From: Dehalococcoidia bacterium
Lineage (GTDB): Bacteria > Chloroflexota > Dehalococcoidia > E44-bin15
Direction: 5' to 3'
DNA: 64,000 bases
NCBI GenBank assembly: GCA_035528575.1
Contig: DATKYK010000017.1
Span: 1-64,000, forward strand
Part shown: one piece after another, positions 54,078-63,874 of the stretch
Layout of the letters: the number at the start of each line of letters is the position of its first letter
Position numbering within the stretch: position 1 is the stretch's first letter
Notes under the pieces: generated by a model
Seen by the model: only the letters and a program-made list of their open reading frames with translations
Database searches by the model: none
Told to the model about the DNA's origin: nothing
Program-made: the position numbers and the translations under genes

Positions 54078-55706
54078 TTATACCAGGGGCAGGGTGGGCT
54101 GAGCTCCCTCGCGGAGCACCCCTTTCGCTACCCCGACGAAATCGCGGAACAGGGGATGAGCACGGTTGGGACGCGAGAGGAACTCGGGGTGAAACTGGCA
54201 TCCCAGCATAAATGGGTGGTCCCGAAGCTCGCCTATCTCAACCAGGCTCCCCTCTGGGGAGAGACCGCTGAAAACCATACCCGCGCTGACTAATGTATCC
54301 CGATAATCATTATTGAACTCAAATCGGTGGCGATGGCGTTCATAGATTACCTTCTCCCCGTATGCTGAAGCGGCTTTGGTCCCGGTTACCAGGTGACATG
54401 GATAGCTGCCCAACCGCATTGTGCCCCCTTTTCCTGATGCCTGGCGCTGTTCCGGAAGCAGGTCGATCACGGGATAGGGAGTCTCCGCATCAAACTCGGC
54501 AGAATTGGGCTCAGTGGAACCAAGCACATACCGGGCATACTCAATAATCATAATATGCATCCCCAGACAAAGTCCCAGGTAGGGGATTTTGTTCTCCCTG
54601 GCATATCGAGCTGCGGTTACCATGCCTTCGATGCCTCGAACGCCGAAGCCGCCGGGGACCACAATCCCTTGAACGGAGCGCAGCAAGCTGTCACCATCCC
54701 TCTCTAGGTCCTCCGAGTGAATCCAATGAATCTGTATAGCTCTATCATGGTAGACTGCAGCGTGGTCTAAAGCCTCCTTGACCGAGAGGTAGGAGTCTCG
54801 TAGCTCCACGTATTTCCCCACAATGGCGATAGAGACAGGTTCCTTGGGCTCCTTCATCTGGTTCACAAGGTGCCGCCACTCGTTGAGATCCGCGCTTGTG
54901 TTGGGTAGGCCAAGCATATCTAGAATGAGTTCCCCCAACCCCGCCTCCTCAAGGACGAGAGGGGTCTCATATATTACGGGCAGTGTGAGCAGGGGCACCA
55001 CGGCACGCCGGTCGACATCGCAGAAGAGGGCGATCTTGTCCCTGATCTCGTCAGTGATGGGCTGGTCACTGCGGCATACAATAACATCCGGCTGGATACC
55101 GATGCGCCTAAGCTCATTGACGCTATGCTGGGTGGGCTTGGTCTTCAGCTCTCCGGTAGAGGAGAGGTATGGGAGAAGGGTAACATGAACATAGAGGATA
55201 TTCTCCCTGCCCACCTCGCTCCTCATCTGGCGGATGGACTCGAGGAAGGGAAGTCCCTCGATGTCACCCACTGTGCCTCCTACCTCGACAATCACAACGC
55301 TCGCCCGGCTCTCTCTCGCCACCTCGCTGAAACGACGCTTTATCTCATTGGTAACATGAGGCACCACCTGAATAGTGCCGCCGAGAAAATCCCCACGCCG
55401 TTCCTGGGCAATGATCGAGCTGTAAATCTGACCCGTGGTCACGCTGGAGGAAGCAGTAAGGTTGGTATCGATGAAGCGTTCGTAGTGACCCAGGTCGAGG
55501 TCGGTTTCCTCACCGTCCTGAGTAACGAAGACCTCGCCATGCTGGTATGGAGACATTGTCCCCGGATCAACATTAATGTAGGGGTCCAGCTTCTGAACGG
55601 AGACCGAGATGTTGCGGCTTTTCAAGATCCTTCCTATAGAGGCAGCGGCGATGCCCTTTCCCACGGAGCTAACTACGCCGCCAGTTACAAAGATATACTT
55701 GGTCAT
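54078..55706 (-). CDS. pyrG: CTP synthase
   Basis: 542 residues, the normal length. N-terminal synthase domain [19 protein letters not shown] with the P-loop, [21 protein letters not shown] and [16 protein letters not shown]-terminal glutaminase with GGFGVRG, the nucleophile Cys in LGLCLGMH, and the His-Glu pair in [10 protein letters not shown]. It makes CTP from UTP, ATP and glutamine. Confidence 0.97.
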   Translation of the reverse strand: MTKYIFVTGGVVSSVGKGIAAASIGRILKSRNISVSVQKLDPYINVDPGTMSPYQHGEVFVTQDGEETDLDLGHYERFIDTNLTASSSVTTGQIYSSIIAQERRGDFLGGTIQVVPHVTNEIKRRFSEVARESRASVVIVEVGGTVGDIEGLPFLESIRQMRSEVGRENILYVHVTLLPYLSSTGELKTKPTQHSVNELRRIGIQPDVIVCRSDQPITDEIRDKIALFCDVDRRAVVPLLTLPVIYETPLVLEEAGLGELILDMLGLPNTSADLNEWRHLVNQMKEPKEPVSIAIVGKYVELRDSYLSVKEALDHAAVYHDRAIQIHWIHSEDLERDGDSLLRSVQGIVVPGGFGVRGIEGMVTAARYARENKIPYLGLCLGMHIMIIEYARYVLGSTEPNSAEFDAETPYPVIDLLPEQRQASGKGGTMRLGSYPCHLVTGTKAASAYGEKVIYERHRHRFEFNNDYRDTLVSAGMVFSGLSPEGSLVEIGELRDHPFMLGCQFHPEFLSRPNRAHPLFRDFVGVAKGVLREGAQPTLPLV

Positions 55707-55942
55707 CCCTTGGGTTCCTTATGGGGAAAGGACATTAGATTATTACTAGAAAGCTTTCTGCTCGTGGTATCCAAGTTGCAAAGAGGCAATAACCTTCAGG
55801 GATCTGATCCCCTCGAATTCAATATTATAAGGCTTCAAGTTGATAATGTCAAGGCATTTTTAGCTCTTATTCATGAGATTGGTGGTGGGGCAGAACTGTG
55901 TTATAATGTGCTGGCTCTGGCGTGGATTAGAGGTGTGGTTTA

Positions 55943-56797
55943 ATGAGGATAGCCATTATCGGGCTGGGGTTGATCGGTGGGTCGATAGGCCTGGCCTTAA
56001 GAAAGGCTGATGCGGGCTTTGAGGTGGTAGGTTTCGCCCGCCGACCTGAGGTTGCATCTCGGGCGTTTGAGCTAGGGGCGGTGGACCGCACTGAGGTGAG
56101 TTTGCTTTCTGCAGTGAAGGGTGCTGACCTGGTCATTATCTCCACCCCTGCTATGGCAATGAATGGGATACTGGCCGAGATGGGGGTAGGCCTCCGCCAG
56201 GGCTCCATCGTTACCGATACGGCGAGCACCAAGGCAAGGGTTCTGGATTGGGCTAAGCAGGCTTTGCCCCCATCGGTGAGCTTTATCGGCGGACATCCCA
56301 TGGCAGGCAAGGAGGCCTCCGGGGTAGAGGCTGCCGATGGCGATCTGTTTCGGGGCTGTAACTACTTACTGATAGCGGGTAGTGGTGCTAGTGAAGAGGC
56401 ATGCGATAGGGTTGCGGCGATGGTGCGGCAAATCGGGGCAAATCCCCTCTTTGTGGATGCTTCAGAGCACGATAGTCTGGTCGCCGGCATAAGTCATCTT
56501 CCTCTGCTTATCTCGGTAGCCTTGGTCGCGGTGACAACCAAGAGTCCCTTGTGGCCCAAGATGGCAACGCTTGCCGCCTCGGGGTTTCGAGACCTTAGCC
56601 GCTTGGCATCGGGGGATCCCCTGATGAGTCGGGACATCTGCCTCACCAATAGGGAGCCCATCATTAAATGGATCGATGATTATATTGAGGAACTGAGGGC
56701 ACTACGCTACCTGATAAGCGAGGGTGGTGAAATCGATAGGCTGGAAGAGGCCTTTATACAGGTACGCAAGGAACGAGAGAGATGGCTGCGAATGTAA
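55943..56797 (+). CDS. tyrA: Prephenate dehydrogenase
   Basis: It oxidatively decarboxylates prephenate to 4-hydroxyphenylpyruvate in tyrosine synthesis. 284 residues. IIGLGLIGGSIGLALRKA is the NAD-binding motif, then VIISTPAMAM, TDTASTKARVLDWA, FIGGHPMAGKEASG with the catalytic His, and HDSLVAGISHLPLLIS. No chorismate mutase or ACT domain is attached. First gene of a tight cluster tyrA-aroA-remA-gmk; aroA follows after 13 bases. Confidence 0.94.
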   Translation: MRIAIIGLGLIGGSIGLALRKADAGFEVVGFARRPEVASRAFELGAVDRTEVSLLSAVKGADLVIISTPAMAMNGILAEMGVGLRQGSIVTDTASTKARVLDWAKQALPPSVSFIGGHPMAGKEASGVEAADGDLFRGCNYLLIAGSGASEEACDRVAAMVRQIGANPLFVDASEHDSLVAGISHLPLLISVALVAVTTKSPLWPKMATLAASGFRDLSRLASGDPLMSRDICLTNREPIIKWIDDYIEELRALRYLISEGGEIDRLEEAFIQVRKERERWLRM

Positions 56798-56810
56798 GGA
56801 TGGGGTTATT

Positions 56811-58139
56811 ATGAAGCAGCGGGTAAGGGGTTGCTCGATTCTGCGGGGTCAGATCGAGCCACCGGGAGATAAGTCGATATCGCATCGTGCCCTTATACTG
56901 AATAGCATAGCCAGGGGGAGGGCGAGGATAGAGAATATAGCCCCGGGCGATGATGTCTGCGCCACGATATCATGTTTAAGGGCTTTGGGGGTGGAGATTA
57001 ACCAGGAGGGGGACGCTTTAGTTGTCTCCGGCGTGGGTAGAGCGGGCTTTAGTGAGCCTGTAGATGTGCTCCATGCCGGTAACAGCGCCACCACAGTACG
57101 TCTTCTAGCGGGGCTGCTTGCCGCTCAGCCCTTTCTCTCCATAGTTACCGGGGATGAGTCGCTGAGGTCTCGCCCTATGGACCGCTTGATCCAGCCAATG
57201 CGCTTGATGGGAGCGGAGATCTGGGGGCGGGGCAGTAATTCCCTTGCACCGCTAGCGATCAAAGGGAATAAGCTTAAGGGAATAGACTATCGCCTACCTG
57301 TAGCGAGCGCACAGATAAAGTCAGCGATCCTTATTGCCGCCCTCTTCGCCGAGGGGGATACCACCATTACTGAGCCGGCGCCCTCGCGCGATCACACCGA
57401 GCGCATGCTCAAGGCTATGGGGGCAGGGCTCCGGCGTGAGGGCACAAGGATCAAGCTTACTCCCACTGCCTCACCGGTAAACATCGATGTTCGCGTCCCC
57501 GGTGATATTAGCGCTGCTGCCTGCTGGCTCGTAGCCGGGGCGATCCATCCCAATGCCCGGATCAGGGTGGTAAATACAGGGATCAACCCCTCCAGGAGCG
57601 GGATCATAGACGTACTTAAACAGATGGGTGCAAAGCTTGGTGTGGAGCGTGTACGAAGGGTGGGCGGCGAGCCTGTCGCCGATCTTGAGATCGAATCCAG
57701 CAACCTGGTAGCGACGCAGATTGGGGGAAGCCTCATCCCCAGGCTTATCGATGAGCTGCCGCTTATTGCCCTTGCTGGCTCTTTCGCACGGGGGACGACC
57801 ACCATCATAGATGCTCAGGAGCTCAGGGTCAAGGAGTCCGATAGAATAGGGGCCACGGTGAGGGAGTTATCGAAACTGGGGGTTGATATATATGAGCTTC
57901 CCGATGGCATGGTTATTCGAGGGGGTGGGCAGGCCGCTGAGGGAGAGCGAGAGAAGAAGCTCACCGGTGCAGAGTGCGCGAGCAACCATGATCATCGTCT
58001 GGCAATGACCCTGGGTATTGCGGCACTGGTGGCTCAGGGAGAGACAGTGATCCATGATGCCGAGGTAGTAGCTATATCATATCCCAACTTCTGGCAGGAA
58101 ATGGAGAGACTCGTTGTAATAGAAAGGGGGGAAAGCTAA
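56811..58139 (+). CDS. aroA: 3-phosphoshikimate 1-carboxyvinyltransferase (EPSP synthase), Ala-variant
   Basis: 442 residues from the ATG at 56811 (AAGGATGGGG upstream). It joins shikimate-3-phosphate and phosphoenolpyruvate in the aromatic pathway. PPGDKSISHRALIL, LPVASAQIKSAILIAALFAEG, SRDHTERML and ELRVKESDRIGAT are standard blocks. In the PEP-site loop the usual GN(S/A)GT reads GNSATT, with Ala93 at the position of Gly96 in E. coli; this Ala is the natural state in glyphosate-insensitive class II enzymes such as CP4. The neighbouring tyrA makes the operon an aromatic amino acid one. Confidence 0.95.
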   Translation: MKQRVRGCSILRGQIEPPGDKSISHRALILNSIARGRARIENIAPGDDVCATISCLRALGVEINQEGDALVVSGVGRAGFSEPVDVLHAGNSATTVRLLAGLLAAQPFLSIVTGDESLRSRPMDRLIQPMRLMGAEIWGRGSNSLAPLAIKGNKLKGIDYRLPVASAQIKSAILIAALFAEGDTTITEPAPSRDHTERMLKAMGAGLRREGTRIKLTPTASPVNIDVRVPGDISAAACWLVAGAIHPNARIRVVNTGINPSRSGIIDVLKQMGAKLGVERVRRVGGEPVADLEIESSNLVATQIGGSLIPRLIDELPLIALAGSFARGTTTIIDAQELRVKESDRIGATVRELSKLGVDIYELPDGMVIRGGGQAAEGEREKKLTGAECASNHDHRLAMTLGIAALVAQGETVIHDAEVVAISYPNFWQEMERLVVIERGES

Positions 58140-58149
58140 AAAGCGGAAC

Positions 58150-58401
58150 ATGAAAACAGAGCTAATTCATGTCGGTTTCGGCAATGTGCTGGCAATAAAC
58201 AGGGTAATCGCTATGGCACCCCCGAATTCAGCTCCCACCAAGCGCATGGCTCAAGAGGGCAAGAGCAAGGGGATGGTTATTGACCTGACCAATGGCAGAA
58301 GGACAAAAGCGGTGCTCATTATGGACAGCGGCCATATCGTGATGGCAGCCATCACTCCGGAGACCATTGCAGGCAGGCTGACAGCGATTCGGGAGGGTTA
58401 G
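58150..58401 (+). CDS. RemA/DUF370 family protein
   Basis: 83 residues: MKTELIHVGFGNVLAINRVIAM, then a basic RRTKAVLIMDSGHIVMAAITPETIAGRL. This is the RemA (DUF370) family, DNA-binding regulators of matrix genes in Bacillus but commonly located just before gmk in many phyla, as here. The specific role in this organism is not known. The gmk ribosome site lies within its last codons. Confidence 0.9.
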   Translation: MKTELIHVGFGNVLAINRVIAMAPPNSAPTKRMAQEGKSKGMVIDLTNGRRTKAVLIMDSGHIVMAAITPETIAGRLTAIREG

Positions 58402-58403
58402 GC

Positions 58404-59015
58404 CTGAAGGATAAGCGCCCCCTTTCCAGCAAGAAGCCACTGTTTATTGTGCTCTCCGGCCCTTCCGGTGTGGGCAAGGATGCGGTGCTCGCCTGGGTGA
58501 AGGGATCGGGGCATCCCCTCTATTTCACGGTGACTGCCACCACCCGTCCGCAAAGGAAGGGAGAGAGCGATGGGGTGGACTATCAGTTCGTCTCAAGGGA
58601 GAGGTTTGAGGAGATGGTCAGTGGAGGGGAACTTGTGGAATGGGCCGAGGTCTATGGCCATTTTTATGGGGTGCCCAGGCGCCAGGTGAAAGAGGCGCTG
58701 GAGCGGGGATGCGATGTCTTGGTGAAGGTCGATGTCCAGGGGGCGGCAACCATTAAGCGCGCCGTGCCCCAGGCACTCCTAATATTCCTGGCTCCTCCCT
58801 CTATGGCGGCATTGGAGAAACGGGTCAGGCAGCGCAATACTGAATCCGCCATCGAGCTGGAGCGGCGCCTCGCTACTGCTCATGAAGAGATGAGCCAACA
58901 AGGGATGTTCGATTATGTGGTGGTAAATGATCGGGTGGACCGGGCGGCAGCTCAGATAGATACCATTATCGCCGCGGAGAGGCGCCGGGAAAACCCTAGG
59001 GGGGTTGACCTTTAA
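58404..59015 (+). CDS. gmk: Guanylate kinase, probable CTG start
   Basis: It phosphorylates GMP to GDP. The P-loop GPSGVGKD, then TATTRPQRKGESDGVDYQFVSRERFEEM and EWAEVYGHFYGVPRRQV, are standard. The first ATG/GTG/TTG in frame is a GTG at 58449, which would begin only two residues before the P-loop and remove the first beta-strand (KKPLFIVLSGPSG). Upstream in frame, CTG at 58404 has GGGAGGG six bases before it and gives 203 residues, the normal length. I therefore propose a CTG start. The GTG remains possible if the strand were dispensable, which is unlikely. Confidence 0.9.
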   Translation: MKDKRPLSSKKPLFIVLSGPSGVGKDAVLAWVKGSGHPLYFTVTATTRPQRKGESDGVDYQFVSRERFEEMVSGGELVEWAEVYGHFYGVPRRQVKEALERGCDVLVKVDVQGAATIKRAVPQALLIFLAPPSMAALEKRVRQRNTESAIELERRLATAHEEMSQQGMFDYVVVNDRVDRAAAQIDTIIAAERRRENPRGVDL

Positions 59016-59116
59016 ATCGTCTTTGAACTCAGCTAAGCGGCACCCGGAACCCAATATGCCCCTCGACAGCAGAACTACTGGTTGTGAAAATGTTGCATGT
59101 TTACATCTGCGTTGTC

Positions 59117-59185
59117 TGTCATTCCTGCGGAAGCAGGAATTCAGAGAATGGTCGGTCTAGATTCCCGCCTGAGCGGGAATGACAT
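59117..59185. repeat. Palindromic intergenic repeat
   Basis: TGTCATTCCTGC...GCAGGAAT then GATTCCCGC...GCGGGAATGACA: two nested hairpins whose ends are also complementary. This is a typical dispersed REP-like element. Confidence 0.65.
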
Positions 59186-59242
59186 GGGCATAGGGTTCAT
59201 CAAGACACTTCAGGGCGCTATTTTCGTAGCAATAATATAAAA

Positions 59243-60088
59243 CTATAGAGAGTTGTAGGTTTCCTGGAGAAGCAGCGCGTCTCCCTCACGTTCCGGGCTT
59301 TCACAGATAATAAGCCCCTTTACCTCTAGCTCCTTTAACGCTCTTAGGAGTTCCACATAGCGGAGGTCCGAGTCTTTCAGGTTAAGATGCTTGATCTCTC
59401 CCTTTTGGTCATACTGGATCCCCGAGAGGTGAATGTGCATCTGCTCCAGTGCCTGCCTCCCCAGCCTCTCCTCCACCTGTTTCAGTATGGCCATGAATTC
59501 ACCATATGAATTGAAATTTCCTGTTCTGGCATGCAGGTGGGAGAAGTCGATGCAAGGGGCGACGCCCTCGATCTCAGCGCTCAGGTTTAAAATCTCATCC
59601 AGGGTTCCGAACTGGCTACCTTTCCCCCTGGTCTCGGGCCGCAGTAAGACCCGATTGCCCGATGCCCTGAGCTTTCTAACCGTCTCCTCCAGTTTCCCTT
59701 TTGCTCTGTCGTATACCGCTGCGGGTGAATCGTTTAGATAGGAGGCAGCGTGAAACACAATACACACGGCCCCAAAGAGCGAGGCGATACGCGCGGCCTG
59801 AATCAACCGCTCCTGGCTGGCGAGGACCTTCTCTTTCTCATGGGCATTGAGATTTATGAAATAGGGGGCGTGTGCGGTAAGCCTCACAGCACACTTTTTC
59901 GCAACCTCACCCACTTGCCGTGCCATCCCCTCATTCATCTTCACCCCGCGCACAAATTGCACCTCTAGGCAATTAAGCCCCAGTTCCGCTACCCGCTCGA
60001 TGCCGGATTCGGTCGACTGTAATATGGAGCTGCGGGGGACGCCTGCGGTACCGAAAAGGAGTTTTTCGCTCTTAACCGTAGCTACCAT
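59243..60088 (-). CDS. Endonuclease IV-like TIM-barrel protein
   Basis: 281 residues. The N-terminus LLFGTAGVPRSSI and the metal-binding set fit the Nfo / AP endonuclease 2 family: His in LTAHAPYFINL, His in IVFHAASYL, Glu in RPETRGKGSQFG, Asp and His in CIDFSHLHAR, His in HIHLSGI, and a final Glu in ICESPE. All metal ligands appear to be present, so an abasic-site endonuclease is likely. It is somewhat divergent, so a sugar isomerase of the same fold is not excluded. The start at 60088 is GTG or ATG-proximal and fits the family. Confidence 0.8.
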   Translation of the reverse strand: MVATVKSEKLLFGTAGVPRSSILQSTESGIERVAELGLNCLEVQFVRGVKMNEGMARQVGEVAKKCAVRLTAHAPYFINLNAHEKEKVLASQERLIQAARIASLFGAVCIVFHAASYLNDSPAAVYDRAKGKLEETVRKLRASGNRVLLRPETRGKGSQFGTLDEILNLSAEIEGVAPCIDFSHLHARTGNFNSYGEFMAILKQVEERLGRQALEQMHIHLSGIQYDQKGEIKHLNLKDSDLRYVELLRALKELEVKGLIICESPEREGDALLLQETYNSL

Positions 60089-60165
60089 AGGTGCATTCTA
60101 GCTGCCATGGTGAGGGGTGTCAAGAAATCTTGCTTGACATATGACAAGGAGGGCGATATTCTGCG

Positions 60166-61449
60166 GTGGAAGCGATGTCGGTTTTTCAACACCCTGACCC
60201 GCCAGGAAGTAGTGAACTGGATGCATTAATCCCTTATCAGGGAAAGGTCACTACCTTCACCTCGCTCAAGAATCGCCACTACCGCTGGTTCTGGCTGGGT
60301 ATGCTCGCCTCCTTTGTAGCGGTCCATTTTCAGCTGGTTGCACGGAACTGGCTGGTCTATGAGATGACCGGTTCGGCGCTGTACTTGGGTATCGTGATCG
60401 CTGCCTGGGGGCTTCCCATCCTCCTGCTCTCGCTTTATGGGGGCGCGGTAGCCGATCGGGTTAAAAAGCGTGACCTTCTTATCTGGACCCAGGTGGCCAA
60501 TGGCATTATCACCCTCATCATCGCTGTTCTGATAGGTACCGGGGAGATTGCCCTGTGGCATCTAATCGCTGCTGCAGCACTCACCGGTATTATCTTTGCC
60601 TTCCATGTACCTGCGCGCCTGGCGATAATCCCTGAACTGGTGCAGGAAAGGGAGCTCATGAATGCCATCGCACTTAACTCCACCGGGATGAATCTGTCAA
60701 GATTTATAGGCTTCGCCATTGGGGGAGCACTGCTAGGTGCCATCGGGGTGGCCGGCGTCTACTACTTAGTGGTGTTCTGCTTCTTTGTATCGGCGGCCTT
60801 GCTATTTATGCTGCCGGTGGTGGAGAAGGTTCGAGAGCGAGCGGTCACCTCGATACGGGTTGACCTGGTGGAGGGACTGCGCTACCTACACCACAGCCCC
60901 ATCATCCGCTCGCTGCTGGCTATGGCCTTCGTCTCCATCGCCTTTGGCCTGCCCTACATGAACCTTATGCCCGTATTTGCCGTTGACATCTTCAATGTTG
61001 GCGAGGTTGGCCTGGGATTGCTTCTGGGCATGGCGGGACTGGGGTCGCTTATCGGCTCCCTCGTCATCGCCTCCCTGGGAGATTTCCGGAGGAAGGGGCT
61101 GCTTCTTGTCGGTCTCGCTTTCGGGTTCGGGGCCAGCGTGGCGTTCTTTGGTTTTTCAGGTTCCTACCCCCTCTCACTCGTGCTGCTTGTCGCGGTGGGT
61201 CTGCTCGGCACCGGCTATCTGGCGATTAATAATACACTGATTCAGAGCAGTGTGCCCCATGAGATGCTGGGAAGGGTGATGAGCATCTATGTTATGACCT
61301 TTGCCATGATGCCACTCGGGACATTGCCGCTGGGCGCTGTTAGCGAGGCTGTCGGAGCGCCACTGGCGATAGGGGCTGGTGGCATCATTGTGGTCCTCTT
61401 CACCCTGGTGATGGCTGTCTTTCAGCCCAGACTCAGGCGACTGGAGTAG
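60166..61449 (+). CDS. MFS transporter, EntS/TMEffector-like
   Basis: 427 residues from a GTG with AAGGAGGG 12 bases upstream (ATG at 60175 is the alternative). About 12 membrane segments. LKNRHYRWFWLGMLASFVAVHFQLVARNWLVYEMTGSALYLG is the N-terminal pattern of the MFS subgroup of siderophore and macrolide exporters. The loop GGAVADRVKKRDLLI replaces the classical signature. Substrate unknown, no regulator adjacent. Confidence 0.87.
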   Translation: MEAMSVFQHPDPPGSSELDALIPYQGKVTTFTSLKNRHYRWFWLGMLASFVAVHFQLVARNWLVYEMTGSALYLGIVIAAWGLPILLLSLYGGAVADRVKKRDLLIWTQVANGIITLIIAVLIGTGEIALWHLIAAAALTGIIFAFHVPARLAIIPELVQERELMNAIALNSTGMNLSRFIGFAIGGALLGAIGVAGVYYLVVFCFFVSAALLFMLPVVEKVRERAVTSIRVDLVEGLRYLHHSPIIRSLLAMAFVSIAFGLPYMNLMPVFAVDIFNVGEVGLGLLLGMAGLGSLIGSLVIASLGDFRRKGLLLVGLAFGFGASVAFFGFSGSYPLSLVLLVAVGLLGTGYLAINNTLIQSSVPHEMLGRVMSIYVMTFAMMPLGTLPLGAVSEAVGAPLAIGAGGIIVVLFTLVMAVFQPRLRRLE

Positions 61450-61461
61450 GCGGAGGGGGGG

Positions 61462-62226
61462 TTACTCTTCCTCTTCCTCTTCCTCATCGGTTATCACCTC
61501 TTCGCCCAGGTAAGGGAGCATGACCTCCGCCTTCTCGCGCCTTCTCCTCCTGGAAAGGGGAAGGGCATCGATAGCATGCCTAAGTCCTGAGAGCCCTTCC
61601 TTGGCATCACCCGCCACCTTTACTACCACCCCCGCCAGCCCGGTCTCCCAGAGCTCTTTGAGGTCTTCCCCCGGTATACCGATGGGGGTTGTCGCTAACA
61701 GGGGCTTACGCACTAGGTTCGCCAGATGCTGGCAGACCATCAGTCGCTGCACCGTGAGCGAAGGCTCGTCACCGATAAGCACAGCATCGATAGGTAGTTG
61801 CGCGGTAGCTCGTATCAAGCCGTCGGGCAGCGAGGGCCCGAGCTTTAAAATCCGGCCCATCTCTCCCTCTCGAAGCAGAATGAGCGGAGCTTTTTCAGCG
61901 TCGAAGACCAGGAAATCGCATCCCGCCGCTTTGAGCCGGGCGAGCTGCTCCTCGGTAGTTTCGCCGATTGAAACTCCCCAGGGAAGCTCCCCGAAAGATG
62001 TGGCGATTTTTTCTGGTTTTTGGAAAAAATTGGCGCTCTCCTCCTCGCTGAGCAGCACGGCATCGGCACTCTCCCTGGCCGCAGCGATGGCAGTGGCATC
62101 TACCTCGGGAAGGGTGGCGATAAGCAACATGCGGGGGCTTTTCGGTGTCGCTACCGCTGTCCTGAAGCCTATAGAGGGGGTCGAACCTCGAGATACCTGA
62201 TTCAACTTATCGAGAAGCTTGCTCAC
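61462..62226 (-). CDS. Conserved hypothetical protein with acidic tail
   Basis: 254 residues from a GTG with AAGGGAGG upstream (62226); the open frame continues to 62466 but there it reads through a tRNA fragment, so the longer form is not real. The sequence alternates hydrophobic strands and helices (LLIATLPEVDATAIAAARESADAVLL, GWxSIGETTEEQLARLKAAGCDFLVFDAE, LPIDAVLIGD), suggesting an alpha/beta barrel. The tail is a run of about nine acidic residues. I do not recognise the family. It is convergent with the MFS gene, 12 bases apart. Confidence 0.7.
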   Translation of the reverse strand: MSKLLDKLNQVSRGSTPSIGFRTAVATPKSPRMLLIATLPEVDATAIAAARESADAVLLSEEESANFFQKPEKIATSFGELPWGVSIGETTEEQLARLKAAGCDFLVFDAEKAPLILLREGEMGRILKLGPSLPDGLIRATAQLPIDAVLIGDEPSLTVQRLMVCQHLANLVRKPLLATTPIGIPGEDLKELWETGLAGVVVKVAGDAKEGLSGLRHAIDALPLSRRRRREKAEVMLPYLGEEVITDEEEEEEE

Positions 62227-62321
62227 AATTCCTCCCTTTTCGAACTTTATGGTTGCAAAGGGAATCAGGGTGACTTTAAGAAACCCGATTCTCTCTAACG
62301 GGGGCTGGTATAGGCGAAAAC

Positions 62322-62371
62322 AGCCAGCGGTCGGAATCGAACCGACGACCGGCGGTTTACGAATACGCGAC
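62322..62371 (-). pseudogene. 3' half of a tRNA gene (remnant or attachment site)
   Basis: On the minus strand, after gtaaaccgccg comes a full T-arm (GTCGGTTCGATTCCGAC) and CGCTGGCT, like the 3' end of a tRNA. The 5' half needed to complete the cloverleaf is not adjacent; upstream sequence is AT-rich and unrelated. Such 3' halves often mark an integration site. Which tRNA it came from cannot be settled (a CGT or GTA anticodon would fit). Confidence 0.45.
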
Positions 62372-62558
62372 TTGCAATTTCTCCTCAATCTGAAGCTAAA
62401 ACTACTGTATTTCAGATCCCTATGACCTGCAGTTTTTACATCAACGAGGAGACAAGTCAAAAGCAATTATACAGAAATTCGAGAAAAATTCAATACAGTA
62501 CGTCGGATCGCAAGAGAAAGCGTACACCTTTTTTTACTTGCACCAACCGACGCATACC

Positions 62559-63857
62559 CTAGCGAGCAGAAGCAAGAGAGTGGAGTGCCCTGTCTATAGC
62601 TTTAACTGTAATCTGAATATCTTCGCTGGAATGAGCAACGGAGACAAAAGCAGCTTCAAATTGAGAGGGGGGCCAGTAGATGCCTTCTTCTAATAGCTGT
62701 TGGAAGAACAGGCCAAAGAGCCGCGCATCTGCCCGCTTCGCTGATTCGAAATCAAATATTGGTTCATCGGTGAAGAAAGCAGTCAGGATCGAGCCTACGC
62801 GTGATGTATGCACAGGTACCTTCGCGCTGGTCGAAGCCGCGGCTATGCCCTCTTCTAAAGCAGATGACATGGCTTCCAGTTGCCTGTAAACCCCTGGTCG
62901 GCTTAAAACCTTGAGCGTCTCTATTCCCGCTGTCATAGCCAAGGGATTACCGGACAGCGTACCTGCCTGATAAACTGGCCCCATTGGTGCTACCATCTCC
63001 ATAATCTCTCGCTTGCCACCATAAGCTCCTATTGGTAACCCGCCACCAATAACCTTTCCCAGACAGGTTAAATCTGGTGTTATTCCATAGAGGGCCTGCG
63101 CCCCTTCATAAGCCAGGCGAAAACCAGTGACCACCTCATCGAATATGAGTAGAGCCCCGCACTTTTCGGTTAATACACGAAGGCCTTCCAAGAATCCAGG
63201 CCGGGGTGGGACTACTCCCATGTTAGCGGCAACTGGCTCGACTATTACAGCCGCAATCTCTTTTGGATAGTGCTCGAATAAGTGCCTAACGGCATTTGTA
63301 TCATTGTACGGAACTACGAGCGTATCACGAGTATAGCTCGATGGCACTCCGGGGCTATCTGGTATCCCTAATGTAGCTACTCCAGAGCCGGACTTGGCGA
63401 GAAGTCCGTCTGAATGTCCATGGTAGCACCCGGCGAACTTCACTATTCTGTCTCTGCCGGTGAAGGCTCTGGCCAGACGTATGGCACTCATGGTAGCTTC
63501 TGTGCCTGAGTTAACAAAGCGAATCATTTCAATAGCAGGCATAGCCGTGCAGACCATTTCTGCCAGCGTGGTCTCAAGCTCAGTGGGAGCGCCAAAGCTT
63601 GTACCTTGCTCTACCGCCTTCTTGAGCGCCTTCACCACTTGGGGGTGGGAATGTCCCAGGATTAATGGGCCCCAGGAACAAACGTAGTCTATAAATTCGT
63701 TGCCGTCCTCATCGCAGATTCGGGAACCCTGGCCACGTTTAATGAAGAGGGGGCATATATTAATTGCCTTAAAGGCTCGTACCGGGCTATTGACACCCCC
63801 GGGCAAATAGCGTTTGGCTTCATCAAAGAGCTCTCTTGAACGCTTTGAATCCTTCAT
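62559..63857 (-). CDS. hemL: Glutamate-1-semialdehyde 2,1-aminomutase
   Basis: 432 residues from the ATG at 63857 (GGGAGGGG upstream). A PLP enzyme that makes 5-aminolevulinate, the C5 route to tetrapyrroles. [88 protein letters not shown] and the PLP Lys in [17 protein letters not shown] are all present. It follows hemB with a 17-base gap, so it is in a heme/corrinoid biosynthesis operon. Confidence 0.96.
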   Translation of the reverse strand: MKDSKRSRELFDEAKRYLPGGVNSPVRAFKAINICPLFIKRGQGSRICDEDGNEFIDYVCSWGPLILGHSHPQVVKALKKAVEQGTSFGAPTELETTLAEMVCTAMPAIEMIRFVNSGTEATMSAIRLARAFTGRDRIVKFAGCYHGHSDGLLAKSGSGVATLGIPDSPGVPSSYTRDTLVVPYNDTNAVRHLFEHYPKEIAAVIVEPVAANMGVVPPRPGFLEGLRVLTEKCGALLIFDEVVTGFRLAYEGAQALYGITPDLTCLGKVIGGGLPIGAYGGKREIMEMVAPMGPVYQAGTLSGNPLAMTAGIETLKVLSRPGVYRQLEAMSSALEEGIAAASTSAKVPVHTSRVGSILTAFFTDEPIFDFESAKRADARLFGLFFQQLLEEGIYWPPSQFEAAFVSVAHSSEDIQITVKAIDRALHSLASAR

Positions 63858-63874
63858 ATTCACCCCTCCCGGGC

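Noticed and set aside
62227..62466. N-terminal extension of the acidic-tail protein
   Set aside because: It translates a tRNA fragment and AT-rich spacer; a GTG with a good ribosome site lies at 62226.
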